From Arthrobacter methylotrophus (GTDB lineage: Bacteria > Actinomycetota > Actinomycetes > Actinomycetales > Micrococcaceae): DNA of 64,000 nt. Under the pieces are notes generated by a model. The model did no database searches, had not been told where the DNA came from, and saw only the letters and a program-made list of their open reading frames with translations. The position numbers and the translations under genes are program-made. Shown piece after piece: positions 38,939 to 46,859 of this stretch; positions within the stretch are counted from its first letter, which is position 1; each line of letters starts with the position of its first letter. Where the stretch lies: contig NZ_BAABED010000001.1 of NCBI RefSeq assembly GCF_039539965.1, forward strand, positions 1,488,001 through 1,552,000. The letters run 5' to 3'.

Positions 38939-40186
38939 ATGGACCTGTCGATGGCAACGCGTAGGGAAATCACGAAGAAGTACGCAGCCGATTATGCGAA
39001 GGCGTCCAAGAAAGCCAAAGGCGTGGTTCTCGACGAGCTCGTGGCTGTTACGGGATGGTCCCGGGCAAACGCCCGCCGCGCATTGGCCACGGCCCGTGCG
39101 CGAAAAGGCCGGGCGAAACCGGTAACGCGCAGGCCTCGGGGACGTACGTATGGCTATGACACCCTCAAGGTCCTGATCTGTGTGTGGCGGCTGGCCGGGA
39201 TGCCATCGGGCAAATACCTGGCCGCGACCATGGACCTCTGGCTGCCCAAGCTTCAGGCCTTCGGGGAACTGGACGCCAAGCGACTGACACCGGCAGTGGC
39301 GGCGCAGCTGATGCAGGTCTCCGGGGCGACGATCGACCGGCTGCTTAAGCCCACGAAGGACGCGGACAGGCCCAAAGGGTTGTCCGCGACGAAGGCCGGG
39401 CCGTTGCTGCGGAACTCCATCACGGTCCGCAAGGCAGGGGACGAACACGAACAGGCGCCGGGGTTCATCGAAGCGGACATGGTCGTCCACTGCGGGCCCA
39501 CCCTGGCCGGTGAATTCGCCAGGACCCTGACCGCCACGGACGTCTTCACCGGCTGGACCGAGAACGTCGCGGTCCGCAACGGGGCGCATAAATGGGTGCT
39601 CCCGGCCCTGGACGAAGTCGTGGCCCGGCTGCCCTTCCCCCTGGTCGGTCTGGATACCGATAACGGCGGGGAATTCATCAACTACGCCCTGATCGCCTGG
39701 GCTGGTGACAAAGACATCTACTTCACCCGCTCCCGGCCGTACAAGTCCAACGACAACGCCCACGTCGAGCAGAAAAACGGTGATGTGGTCCGCCGCCATG
39801 CCTTCCACTACCGCTACGACACCACCGCCGAGCTCAAACTCCTCAACGCCCTCTACGACCTCGTCCGGGTCCGGCTGAACCTGTTCACCGCCACCATCAA
39901 AGCAACCGGCTGGCGCTCAAACAAACACGGCAAGAAAACCCGCATTTACGACAAGCCACGGACCCCGTACCAGCGCGTCGTCGATTCCGGGATCCTCACC
40001 ACAGCCAAAGCCGCCGAACTCGCTCAACTAATGGAGATCACGAACCCGGCCGACCTCACCCGGGGCATCACCAAAATCCAGACCCAGCTGATCGCCCTCG
40101 CCGCAGCGAAAACACAGGCCCTGGAGGACTCATCCACGCGAGCACAAATAGATGAGGCACGCACAACACTTTCGCGAGCATCTTGA
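38939..40186 (+). CDS. DDE transposase (rve integrase-fold)
   Basis: 415 residues. N-terminal helix-turn-helix-like region (VVLDELVAVTGWSRANARRAL), then a catalytic core with Asp in FIEADMVVHCG near 178, Asp in VGLDTDNGGEF near 238 and Glu in DNAHVEQKNGDV near 271, the DDE triad. The stop codon (TGA at 40184-40186) lies six bases beyond the recognised right terminus, so the last codon and stop may come from flanking DNA. The frame is intact, so the element could still be active. Confidence 0.85.
   Translation: MDLSMATRREITKKYAADYAKASKKAKGVVLDELVAVTGWSRANARRALATARARKGRAKPVTRRPRGRTYGYDTLKVLICVWRLAGMPSGKYLAATMDLWLPKLQAFGELDAKRLTPAVAAQLMQVSGATIDRLLKPTKDADRPKGLSATKAGPLLRNSITVRKAGDEHEQAPGFIEADMVVHCGPTLAGEFARTLTATDVFTGWTENVAVRNGAHKWVLPALDEVVARLPFPLVGLDTDNGGEFINYALIAWAGDKDIYFTRSRPYKSNDNAHVEQKNGDVVRRHAFHYRYDTTAELKLLNALYDLVRVRLNLFTATIKATGWRSNKHGKKTRIYDKPRTPYQRVVDSGILTTAKAAELAQLMEITNPADLTRGITKIQTQLIALAAAKTQALEDSSTRAQIDEARTTLSRAS
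40137..40180 (-). repeat. Right terminal inverted repeat with internal box
   Basis: Minus-strand TGCTCGCGAAA at 40180 and a second GCTCGCG at 40143-40137, mirroring the left end. It lies within the 3' end of the transposase gene. Confidence 0.7.
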
Positions 40187-40219
40187 CATGAGTCGTTACG
40201 CGGCCCAGGCCTAAGAGGC

Positions 40220-40687
40220 CTAGCGGACCCGCAGTGGCTGCGCGGCCGTAATCCGTTGGAGTTCGCTGTAACTGATGGAGAACATGGAGGTATGGTCCCC
40301 AGCTCCTGCCCAAAGGATCGGGTGAGCTTGCAGGGTCACGTCGAGGATGGTCCGGATGGGTCGCGGGTGGCCGACAGGAGCCACTCCGCCGACCGCCTGG
40401 CCGGTGTGTTCCAAGACGAAACCGGGGCTTGCCCGGCGGATCCTGGCTGTCCCCAAGGTAGCCGCCACCAGGGAGGTGTCCACCTTCGCCGCTCCGCTTG
40501 CGAGAATCAGCAGCGGAGCGCCGTCGAGCTCGAAGACCAGGCTGTTGGCGATCGCTGCGAGGTCGCATCCCAACAAGGAAGCTGCCGCGACTGCCGTGGG
40601 GACTTCGTCGTCGAAGGTGCACACCGTGTCTTGGGCGCCGGCCGCCGTCAGGGCCAATTTAACCTTCAGGACCGGGGTGGGGACCAT
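40220..40687 (-). CDS. YbaK/EbsC-family aminoacyl-tRNA deacylase
   Basis: 155 residues. YbaK-type trans-editing domain, expected to hydrolyse mischarged tRNAs. Visible blocks are TFDDEVPTAVAAASLLGCDLAAIANSLVFELDG, GAAKVDTSLVAATLG and VLEHTGQAVGGVAPVGH, matching the YbaK pocket (G-x-x-P-x-G). ATG 40687 starts one base after the SURF1 stop; an in-frame ATG six codons earlier lies within SURF1. Co-transcribed with surf1. tRNA specificity is unknown. Confidence 0.88.
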   Translation of the reverse strand: MVPTPVLKVKLALTAAGAQDTVCTFDDEVPTAVAAASLLGCDLAAIANSLVFELDGAPLLILASGAAKVDTSLVAATLGTARIRRASPGFVLEHTGQAVGGVAPVGHPRPIRTILDVTLQAHPILWAGAGDHTSMFSISYSELQRITAAQPLRVR

Positions 40688-40688
40688 C

Positions 40689-41543
40689 TTAGTAGCCTTG
40701 GGCATCCAGGATCGCGTCTTCCTCTTCTTCGGCTGTTGGCCGCTTTGACTTCCGAGGCGCAGGTGCGGTGCGGCGGGGCAACGCACTGATTTCTTCGTCC
40801 TCATCCTCGGCATCAATCTGCGCATTGCGGGCCTGTTGCCTGGCCGCATAAGCGAAACCGACGAACATCAGCACGCCGAACGCAAACCACTGCAGGGAAT
40901 AGGACAAGTGCGTGCCCTCATCCGTGGCCGGCTTGGGGAACGGTGCGGGCATCGACTGGACGGCGGGGGACTCAGTGGCGAGTTGCCCGTAGGCGCCGGT
41001 CAGTATGGGGTATCCGAGTTCCGTGGCGAAGGAAGGGAGATCGATCGAGGCCAGCTGGCCATCCACGGCGCCGCGACCCAGGTCCGGTTCGGAGGCTTTC
41101 AAGCGCGCGACGACGGTGACCTCACCGGCCGGGGGGGCCGGGATGCTGTCTGGGTGGCCGGGAGTATTGTTCCCGATAGGCAACCAGCCGCGGTCCACCA
41201 CGACGGCTTCGCCGCTCGACAAGCGGAACGGCACCACTACTTCGTAGCCAGGCTGGCCGTTGAGGGGACGGTTGCGGACGACGCGTTGGCCGGAAGTGTC
41301 ATAGCGTCCATGCAATTCCACCTGTGTCCATTCCCGCTCGGGATTCAGGGACTGGAACTCTGCTTTGGCGGCAGAAAAGGGAATCGGAGTGGCCGAATAG
41401 TTCGTCACAACCCGGTTGATCTCCGCCAACGTCTCCGCCCTGCGATCCATTTGCCAGCGGCCGAGGAAAACGCAGCCCGCAGCGAAGATCACCGCCAGAA
41501 CGAAGTAGCCCAGCCATTTGCTGGAAAAGAGAAAGCGGTACAT
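40689..41543 (-). CDS. SURF1 family protein
   Basis: Cytochrome oxidase assembly factor homologue, 284 residues. Two membrane helices, about residues 9-27 and 222-242, flank a periplasmic domain, the SURF1 topology. Family blocks: CVFLGRWQMDRRAE near 25, GRYDTSGQRVVRNRPLNGQPGYEVVVPFRL near 78 and DRGWLPIG near 117, and YSLQWFAFG in the second helix. The C-terminal ~40 residues are a charged cytoplasmic tail. Starts one base after the small protein gene upstream. Confidence 0.92.
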   Translation of the reverse strand: MYRFLFSSKWLGYFVLAVIFAAGCVFLGRWQMDRRAETLAEINRVVTNYSATPIPFSAAKAEFQSLNPEREWTQVELHGRYDTSGQRVVRNRPLNGQPGYEVVVPFRLSSGEAVVVDRGWLPIGNNTPGHPDSIPAPPAGEVTVVARLKASEPDLGRGAVDGQLASIDLPSFATELGYPILTGAYGQLATESPAVQSMPAPFPKPATDEGTHLSYSLQWFAFGVLMFVGFAYAARQQARNAQIDAEDEDEEISALPRRTAPAPRKSKRPTAEEEEDAILDAQGY

Positions 41544-41828
41544 TCAGCGGACCTCGCCTGGGTCGGTGGTGGTGCCGGGATCGAAAGGTATTGTCCCTTT
41601 CCACAGGCCGCGGGTCTGGAGGTAGTCCTCCAGCCATTCCCGGTGCTCCTGGCAGGACAGCCACACCTTGCGGCGCTCGGGGGTATGGATGCGGGGGTTG
41701 TTCCACAAGAGTTGCCACGTTGCTTCGGCGCGGCAGGCCTTGCGGGAGCACACCGCCGGGGGCGACGGACGATGACCGGCATCGTATTGGTTCTCCAGGC
41801 CGGCGCCGCCCGTTGTGAAGATATTCAT
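41544..41828 (-). CDS. Conserved small Cys/His protein of unknown function
   Basis: 94 residues with a possible metal-binding pattern: CSRKAC and, about 25 residues later, CQEHREWLEDYL. The central WQLLWNNPRIHTPERRKVWLSC is distinctive and related proteins occur beside surf1 in actinobacteria (I recall they are often mislabelled acetone carboxylase, which this sequence does not support). It overlaps the DUF3099 gene by four bases and abuts surf1, so it may act with the oxidase assembly genes. Function unknown. Confidence 0.7.
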   Translation of the reverse strand: MNIFTTGGAGLENQYDAGHRPSPPAVCSRKACRAEATWQLLWNNPRIHTPERRKVWLSCQEHREWLEDYLQTRGLWKGTIPFDPGTTTDPGEVR

Positions 41829-42343
41829 GAAGCCGCCTGTTCTTCCCCGCTGTGCGGAGAATTCACCGCATCGCTCCCCTGGATATCGTCAGCTTCCGTG
41901 CCGGAACCGTCCTGGCGGGGCGCGTCGTCGTCAATAAGTTCGCCCTCCAAGACCGTGGCGGAGGCCGTGGGGCCTTCCGCTTCCCCGGAGGGGGACGCTT
42001 CCAGTTCGACGGCCGGAACGTAGTCCAGCAGGGCATCGCTGTGGACTTCGGCTTTGTCGCTGCCATTGGCAATCACCACGGCAATCCAGGGGAGGAATAC
42101 GGCCCCGGCGACGGCGATGATCTTGAACCAGCCATCAACCACGAAGATGAGGATGAGGCATACCAAGCGGATACCCATGGCCACGGCGTACTTGATCATC
42201 CGTTCACGCATGTCGTCCGAATGGGCGGCAGCTGCATCGGTAATGCTGTGCACCACAGGGTCACCTGAGACGGCGTCCGGGTCTCCGGGCGCCTGCTGCA
42301 GGGGACTGTTATCTTTTGTCACGGCTGATTCATCACGCTCCAA
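41825..42343 (-). CDS. DUF3099 domain membrane protein
   Basis: 172 residues. The central block HSITDAAAAHSDDMRERMIKYAVAMGIRLVCLILIF plus a second helix (about 70-92) is the DUF3099 core: two adjacent transmembrane helices. The tail is acidic and low-complexity. TTG start at 42343 is favoured because ggagaa lies just upstream; GTG at 42322 is an alternative without a ribosome-binding site. First gene of the small operon DUF3099, Cys/His protein, surf1, ybaK. Function unknown. Confidence 0.75.
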   Translation of the reverse strand: MERDESAVTKDNSPLQQAPGDPDAVSGDPVVHSITDAAAAHSDDMRERMIKYAVAMGIRLVCLILIFVVDGWFKIIAVAGAVFLPWIAVVIANGSDKAEVHSDALLDYVPAVELEASPSGEAEGPTASATVLEGELIDDDAPRQDGSGTEADDIQGSDAVNSPHSGEEQAAS

Positions 42344-42496
42344 CGGCTTCTCCCAATTCTCTCACCATGGAACCGGGGCGCCCAAACTGCGCGGGAAACC
42401 GCCGCCAGGGGCCAGAGGCTTCCGGCGGCTAAGATCGATGCAGGAAATTAGCCACCTTCAAGCGGCGCTACGCTGCCGCGGAACTCCGGAGACCAA

Positions 42497-43222
42497 ATGT
42501 CTGAAGCAGTATCAACGCCCCGCAGTGTCCTCATCACGGGCGGAAACCGCGGGATCGGCCTGGCCATCGCAGAGTCCTTCCTTGCCAATGGAGACAAAGT
42601 TGCCGTGACGTACCGCAGTGAAACCGCCCTTCCCGCGGGCATTCTTGGCGTCAAGGCCGATGTGACGGACGAGGCTTCCCTTGACGCGGCGTTCAAGGAG
42701 GTCGAGGCTGCCCACGGTCCCGTTGAAGTCTTGGTTGCCAACGCGGGGATCACCAAGGACACACTTCTTTTGCGGATGAGCGAGGACGACTTCACTTCTG
42801 TCATCGACACCAACCTCACGGGTGCCTTCCGGGTCATTAAGCGGGCTTCGAAGGGCATGATCCGCATGCGCAAGGGGCGGGTTGTGCTCATCTCCTCCGT
42901 GTCGGGTCTCTACGGTGCCCCGGGACAGATCAATTACTCGGCGTCGAAGGCGGGCATGGTGGGCATCGCCCGTTCCCTGACCCGCGAACTCGGCAGCCGA
43001 GGCATCACAGCGAACGTCGTGGCCCCGGGTTTCATCAACACGGACATGACTGCAGAACTTCCGGAAGAGACCCAGAAAGCCTATTTGGCGAGTGTTCCGG
43101 CGGGGCGCTTTGCCGAAGCGTCCGAGGTCGCCAACGTGGTCCGTTGGATTGCCAGTGACGAAGCCGCGTACATCTCCGGTGCCGTGATCCCCGTGGACGG
43201 CGGCCTGGGCATGGGCCACTAG
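42497..43222 (+). CDS. fabG: 3-oxoacyl-ACP reductase FabG-type SDR
   Basis: Short-chain dehydrogenase of 241 residues, expected to reduce beta-ketoacyl-ACP with NADPH. TGGNRGIG at residues 14-21, NAG near 85, catalytic Ser in LISSVSGLYG, and Tyr/Lys in INYSASKAG (YxxxK). This is the classical catalytic set. In mycobacteria a FabG precedes InhA; here the next gene is a second SDR without the catalytic Tyr, 166 bases downstream. Confidence 0.92.
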   Translation: MSEAVSTPRSVLITGGNRGIGLAIAESFLANGDKVAVTYRSETALPAGILGVKADVTDEASLDAAFKEVEAAHGPVEVLVANAGITKDTLLLRMSEDDFTSVIDTNLTGAFRVIKRASKGMIRMRKGRVVLISSVSGLYGAPGQINYSASKAGMVGIARSLTRELGSRGITANVVAPGFINTDMTAELPEETQKAYLASVPAGRFAEASEVANVVRWIASDEAAYISGAVIPVDGGLGMGH

Positions 43223-43343
43223 GGCCCGCTTTGCCGGCCAAGTCAGGGCTTGGACTACTAAACCTGCCCCGGGGTTCTTTGTGGGGATTCCACAGGCGTC
43301 ATCAGGGATCCCGCTGGCATGATTGACTCGGGGCTAATAGAAC

Positions 43344-43378
43344 TTGGATGTTTTGAACAAGTTGGACGTTTTGAATAA
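43344..43378. repeat. Tandem 17-bp direct repeat upstream of an SDR gene
   Basis: ttggatgttttgaacaa (43344-43360) and ttggacgttttgaataa (43362-43378) are separated by one base, with 15 of 17 positions identical, ending about 11 bases before the ATG at 43389. May be paired regulator sites or just a slippage product. Confidence 0.55.
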
Positions 43379-43388
43379 AGGAGCATGA

Positions 43389-44138
43389 ATGGGACTGCTG
43401 GACAACAAGACGGCGATCGTCACCGGTTCTTCACGCGGTATCGGCGCTGAAGTAGCCAAAATCCTGGCTGGCGAGGGCGCCGCCGTCGTCGTCAACTACC
43501 GTCAAAAGGCCCCGCGGGCCAACAAGGTGGTAGGCGAGATCCAGGCGGCTGGCGGCCGGGCTGTCGCCGTGGGCGCGGACCTGACCACCCAGGAAGGTGT
43601 CCAGTCGCTGGCCAGCGCCGCCATGGAGGAATTCGGTTCGCTCAACGTCCTGGTACTCAACGCTTCGGGCGGCATGGAATCCGGCATGGAGGGGGACTAC
43701 GCCCTCAAGTTGAACCGGGATGCCCAGATCAACATGCTCAACGCCGCAGTTCCGCTGATGCCCGAAGGTTCCCGCGTGGTCTTCGTCACGAGCCACCAGG
43801 CGCACTTCGTGGAGACCGTTCCCACGATGCCCGAGTACGAGCCGGTTGCCCGCAGCAAGCGCGCGGGCGAAGACGCACTGCGTGGACTGCTCCCGAACCT
43901 CGCCGAGAAGGGCATCTCCCTGGTGGTTGTTTCCGGGGACATGATCGAGGGCACCGTGACGGCAACGTTGCTCGACCGTTCCAACCCTGGCGCGATCGAG
44001 GCCCGCCGTGCCGAGGCCGGCAAGCTGTACTCCGTCGAGGAATTCGCCGCCGAGGTCGCCAAGATGGTTACTGCCGACGTCGAAAGCGGCCACACTGAAT
44101 ACGTTGGCGGCGCCGACTACTTCGGCAAAAGCGCCTGA
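43389..44138 (+). CDS. SDR-family protein lacking the catalytic tyrosine
   Basis: 249 residues with TGSSRGIGAEVAKIL (NAD(P)-binding, about 12-26) and NASGG near 90. Catalytic Ser is present (VVFVTSHQAHF), but the YxxxK site reads VARSK (Val ~153, Lys ~157); a tyrosine lies three residues earlier (EYEPVARSK). Either the loop is shifted or the enzyme is not a classical dehydrogenase. RBS aaaggagcatg is strong. Substrate unknown. Confidence 0.85.
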   Translation: MGLLDNKTAIVTGSSRGIGAEVAKILAGEGAAVVVNYRQKAPRANKVVGEIQAAGGRAVAVGADLTTQEGVQSLASAAMEEFGSLNVLVLNASGGMESGMEGDYALKLNRDAQINMLNAAVPLMPEGSRVVFVTSHQAHFVETVPTMPEYEPVARSKRAGEDALRGLLPNLAEKGISLVVVSGDMIEGTVTATLLDRSNPGAIEARRAEAGKLYSVEEFAAEVAKMVTADVESGHTEYVGGADYFGKSA

Positions 44139-44168
44139 AATTTTTTAGCGCATAAATTAGGGCGTAAA

Positions 44169-44211
44169 GAGCGGCCCGGGACTGGCTGAATCGCCCAGTC
44201 CCGGGCCGCTC
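44169..44211. terminator. Strong hairpin between convergent SDR and serB
   Basis: Arms gagcggcccgggactgg (44169-44185) and ccagtcccgggccgctc (44195-44211): a perfect 17-bp stem with a 9-base loop. Followed by ttgtgttgcttc, a weak T tract. Probably a bidirectional terminator. Confidence 0.75.
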
Positions 44212-44242
44212 TTGTGTTGCTTCTGTGGTGCATGAATTCCAG

Positions 44243-45136
44243 CTAGACGCCCGCGATATGGCGGACCGCGTCCAGGTACGGCATATTGATGGCGGCATCA
44301 GCCACCGCTCTCACGGCTGGCTTGGCGTTGAAGGCGACGCCGATGCCCGCTGCGCCGAGCATGTCAAGGTCATTGGCTCCGTCGCCCACGGCAATCGTGT
44401 GCTCCAGGTCGATCCCTTCGGCAGCGGCCCACTCGCGAAGGTACTTCTCCTTGGCGGCGCGATCGATCACGTCGCCAAGCACCTTGCCTGTCAGCACGCC
44501 GTCGACGATCTCGAGTTCATTGGCGATCCAGTAATCCAGCCCGAGTTTTTCCGCGATGGGCTGCAGGATCTGGTTGAAGCCCCCGGACACCACCGCCACC
44601 GCATGCCCGGCAGCCTTGAACGCGGCAACGAGTTCCGCCGCGCCTTCGCTGAGGCGCACCTCGGCCCGCACCGCGTCGACGACGGCGGCCGGTAGTCCTG
44701 CGAGCACCGCGACGCGGGCGTGAAGACTCTGCGCGAAATCCAGCTCGCCACGCATTGCTGCCTCCGTGACGGCCGTTACTTCCTCGCGCTTGCCGGCGTG
44801 CGCGGCAAGCAGTTCGATGACTTCCTGCTGGATCAGGGTGGAATCGACATCCATGATCAGGAACTTACGTGTTGCGTCGCGCAGGGCGTCGGCGACGATC
44901 GCAGTGTCCATGCCCGGAGCTGCGGCGTCGGCGACCAGGCGGCGAATGCCGGACAAATCGGCAGCAGTGGTCCCGTCAACGGCCAGGCCAAGGATGTAGA
45001 CCCCGAAACGCTCGTCCCCGGAACGCGACTCAGACGTGAAGGAAGCCCCCGAACCGGCCAGCACCTTGCGCAAGTGGTCAAGCTCCGAAGGGGACAAATT
45101 CACGCCATAGCTGACCGCGGTCAAGTTCGAACTCAT
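44243..45136 (-). CDS. serB: Phosphoserine phosphatase
   Basis: Final step of serine synthesis. 297 residues: an N-terminal ACT-like region (about 1-85) and a HAD core. Motif I DVDSTLIQQEVIE near residue 95, motif II VVSGGFNQIL near 183, and motif III/IV GDGANDLDML near 251 are intact. ATG 45136. Monocistronic, convergent with the SDR. Confidence 0.95.
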   Translation of the reverse strand: MSSNLTAVSYGVNLSPSELDHLRKVLAGSGASFTSESRSGDERFGVYILGLAVDGTTAADLSGIRRLVADAAAPGMDTAIVADALRDATRKFLIMDVDSTLIQQEVIELLAAHAGKREEVTAVTEAAMRGELDFAQSLHARVAVLAGLPAAVVDAVRAEVRLSEGAAELVAAFKAAGHAVAVVSGGFNQILQPIAEKLGLDYWIANELEIVDGVLTGKVLGDVIDRAAKEKYLREWAAAEGIDLEHTIAVGDGANDLDMLGAAGIGVAFNAKPAVRAVADAAINMPYLDAVRHIAGV

Positions 45137-45249
45137 GGCTGCAATCTTAGCCAGCGTAGTAGCGCCGCCCGAATTCCTGTTTCATTCAAGGCGCCGCACA
45201 AACCGTGTGAGCGAAGTTTCGGTTATCTATCGCCCCTCTTTTTGTCCTA

Positions 45250-46047
45250 GTGTCTACTCCTATGAGTGATGTTCTTGAATTGGCTTCCGTCAGCGTTGTC
45301 CGAGGTAGCAAGATCCTGCTGGATAAGATCGACTGGCAAGTCAACGAAGGCGAACGCTGGGTCATCCTCGGCCCCAACGGTGCCGGCAAGACCACTCTTC
45401 TCCAGATCGCTGCCGCCCGGATGCATCCCACCAGCGGAAAAGCCGGAATCCTTGACGAGACGCTCGGCCGGGTCGATGTGTTTGAGCTCCGCCCGCGCAT
45501 CGGCCTCTCCTCCGCGGCCTTGGCCACGCAGATCCCCGAACACGAAAACGTGCTGAACGTCGTGGTCACCGCCGCCTACGGTGTGACCGGCCGCTGGCGC
45601 GAGGGGTACGAGCGCGACGATGAGCGACGAGCCTTCGGCCTTCTCAACGAGTGGGGCATGGGGCCGCTGCTGAACCGTTCCTTCGCATCGCTTTCCGAGG
45701 GCGAGCGCAAGCGCGTACAAATCGCCCGTGCCCTCATGACCGATCCCGAACTGCTCCTGCTCGACGAGCCAGCCGCGGGCCTGGACCTGGGCGGACGCGA
45801 GGAGCTCGTCCACAAACTTGGCGAACTCGCCCGCGACGAGGACGCACCTGCCATGGTTCTCGTCACCCACCACTTGGAAGAAGTGCCGCCGGGCTTCACC
45901 CACGCCATGTTGCTGCGCGACGGCGGAGTGGTCGCCGCGGGACCCATCGAAGAGGTCTTGACGGCGGAACACCTCAGCGACACCTTCGGGCTGCCCTTGG
46001 ACGTGAGCGAGAACTCCGGCCGCTACACGGCCACCGCCCGCCGCTAG
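45250..46047 (+). CDS. ABC transporter ATP-binding protein
   Basis: 265 residues, one ATPase domain. Walker A GPNGAGKTT near residue 41, signature LSEGERKRVQIARAL near 147 (LSEGE rather than LSGGQ) and Walker B LLLLDEPAAGLDL near 168. GTG 45250 or ATG 45262 could be the start. No permease is adjacent; a TSUP permease gene follows 19 bases later on the same strand. Substrate unknown. Confidence 0.88.
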   Translation: MSTPMSDVLELASVSVVRGSKILLDKIDWQVNEGERWVILGPNGAGKTTLLQIAAARMHPTSGKAGILDETLGRVDVFELRPRIGLSSAALATQIPEHENVLNVVVTAAYGVTGRWREGYERDDERRAFGLLNEWGMGPLLNRSFASLSEGERKRVQIARALMTDPELLLLDEPAAGLDLGGREELVHKLGELARDEDAPAMVLVTHHLEEVPPGFTHAMLLRDGGVVAAGPIEEVLTAEHLSDTFGLPLDVSENSGRYTATARR

Positions 46048-46066
46048 GCCCGGGCACCAAGAAACT

Positions 46067-46852
46067 GTGGAGATCCTTAGCGGCATCCTGATCTTTTTCG
46101 CGGGCTTGTGGGCCGGAACCATCAATAGCGTGGTCGGCTCGGGCACGCTGGTTACGTTCCCGGTCCTCATCGCTTTGGGCTACGCACCCGTCACTGCGAC
46201 CATCAGCAACGCCATGGGCCTCGTGGCGGGCAACGTCACCGGAGCCTGGGGCTACAGGCATGAGCTCCGGGGCAGGGGCCGCCAACTGCTTCGGCTCTTG
46301 CCCGCGTCCCTTCTCGGCGGCATCACGGGTGCCTGGCTGCTGCTGCACCTGCCGGAGAAGGTCTTCTACTACGCGGCTCCCATCCTGATTGTCCTCGCGC
46401 TGCTCATGGTCCTCTTCCAGCCCAAACTGCAACGGTGGGTCCAGGACCGGGCAGGCAACCCGGAACACGCCATCCACGACAAGCGGCACACCGTGATGCT
46501 CGTAGTACTGGTGTACCTCGCCGGGGTCTATGGCGGCTATTTCGTCGCTGCCCAAGGCATCCTGCTGGTCGGCATCCTGGGTGTTTTCATGACGGGCACC
46601 ATCCAGAACGCCAACGCGATGAAGAACATTCTGGTGTTGGCCGTCAACGTCGTGGCAGCGTGCTCCTACCTCTTGTTCGCCTTCGGCCGGATCGAGTGGC
46701 CAGTCGTGGCAATCATCGCGGCCAGCTCATTGATCGGTGGGCTCATCGGCTCCAAAGTGGGGCGGCGCCTGAAGCCCCTCGCGCTACGCATCGTGATCTT
46801 CGCCCTCGGCATCGTGGCCCTCGGCTTCATGATCGCCAACCTGCTGAAATAG
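46067..46852 (+). CDS. TSUP-family permease (TauE/SafE)
   Basis: Sulfite exporter TauE/SafE-type membrane protein, 261 residues, about eight helices in two halves. The N-terminal half has GTINSVVGSGTLVTFPVLIALGYAPVTA and NAMGLVAGN, the second GGYFVAAQGILLVGILG and NAMKN, both family hallmarks. Moves small anions such as sulfite or organosulfonates in characterised cases; substrate here not known. GTG start, seven bases before the methyltransferase gene. Confidence 0.9.
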   Translation: MEILSGILIFFAGLWAGTINSVVGSGTLVTFPVLIALGYAPVTATISNAMGLVAGNVTGAWGYRHELRGRGRQLLRLLPASLLGGITGAWLLLHLPEKVFYYAAPILIVLALLMVLFQPKLQRWVQDRAGNPEHAIHDKRHTVMLVVLVYLAGVYGGYFVAAQGILLVGILGVFMTGTIQNANAMKNILVLAVNVVAACSYLLFAFGRIEWPVVAIIAASSLIGGLIGSKVGRRLKPLALRIVIFALGIVALGFMIANLLK

Positions 46853-46859
46853 GAATCCG

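Larger units (their letters stand above)
38855..40180 (+). mobile_element. Insertion sequence, about 1.33 kb, with imperfect inverted ends
   Basis: One DDE transposase gene flanked by inverted ends. The left end starts TGCTCGCGAAA at 38855; the right end, read on the minus strand, starts TGCTCGCGAAA at 40180. Similarity continues for about 30 bases (tgcatgcctcat against tgcgtgcctcat, with one indel). A second GCTCGCG box lies 36 bases inside each end (38892; 40143 on the minus strand). No target-site duplication is visible (ctatag before, tcttga after). Family not firmly assigned; ISNCY/IS1202-like is possible. Confidence 0.75.
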
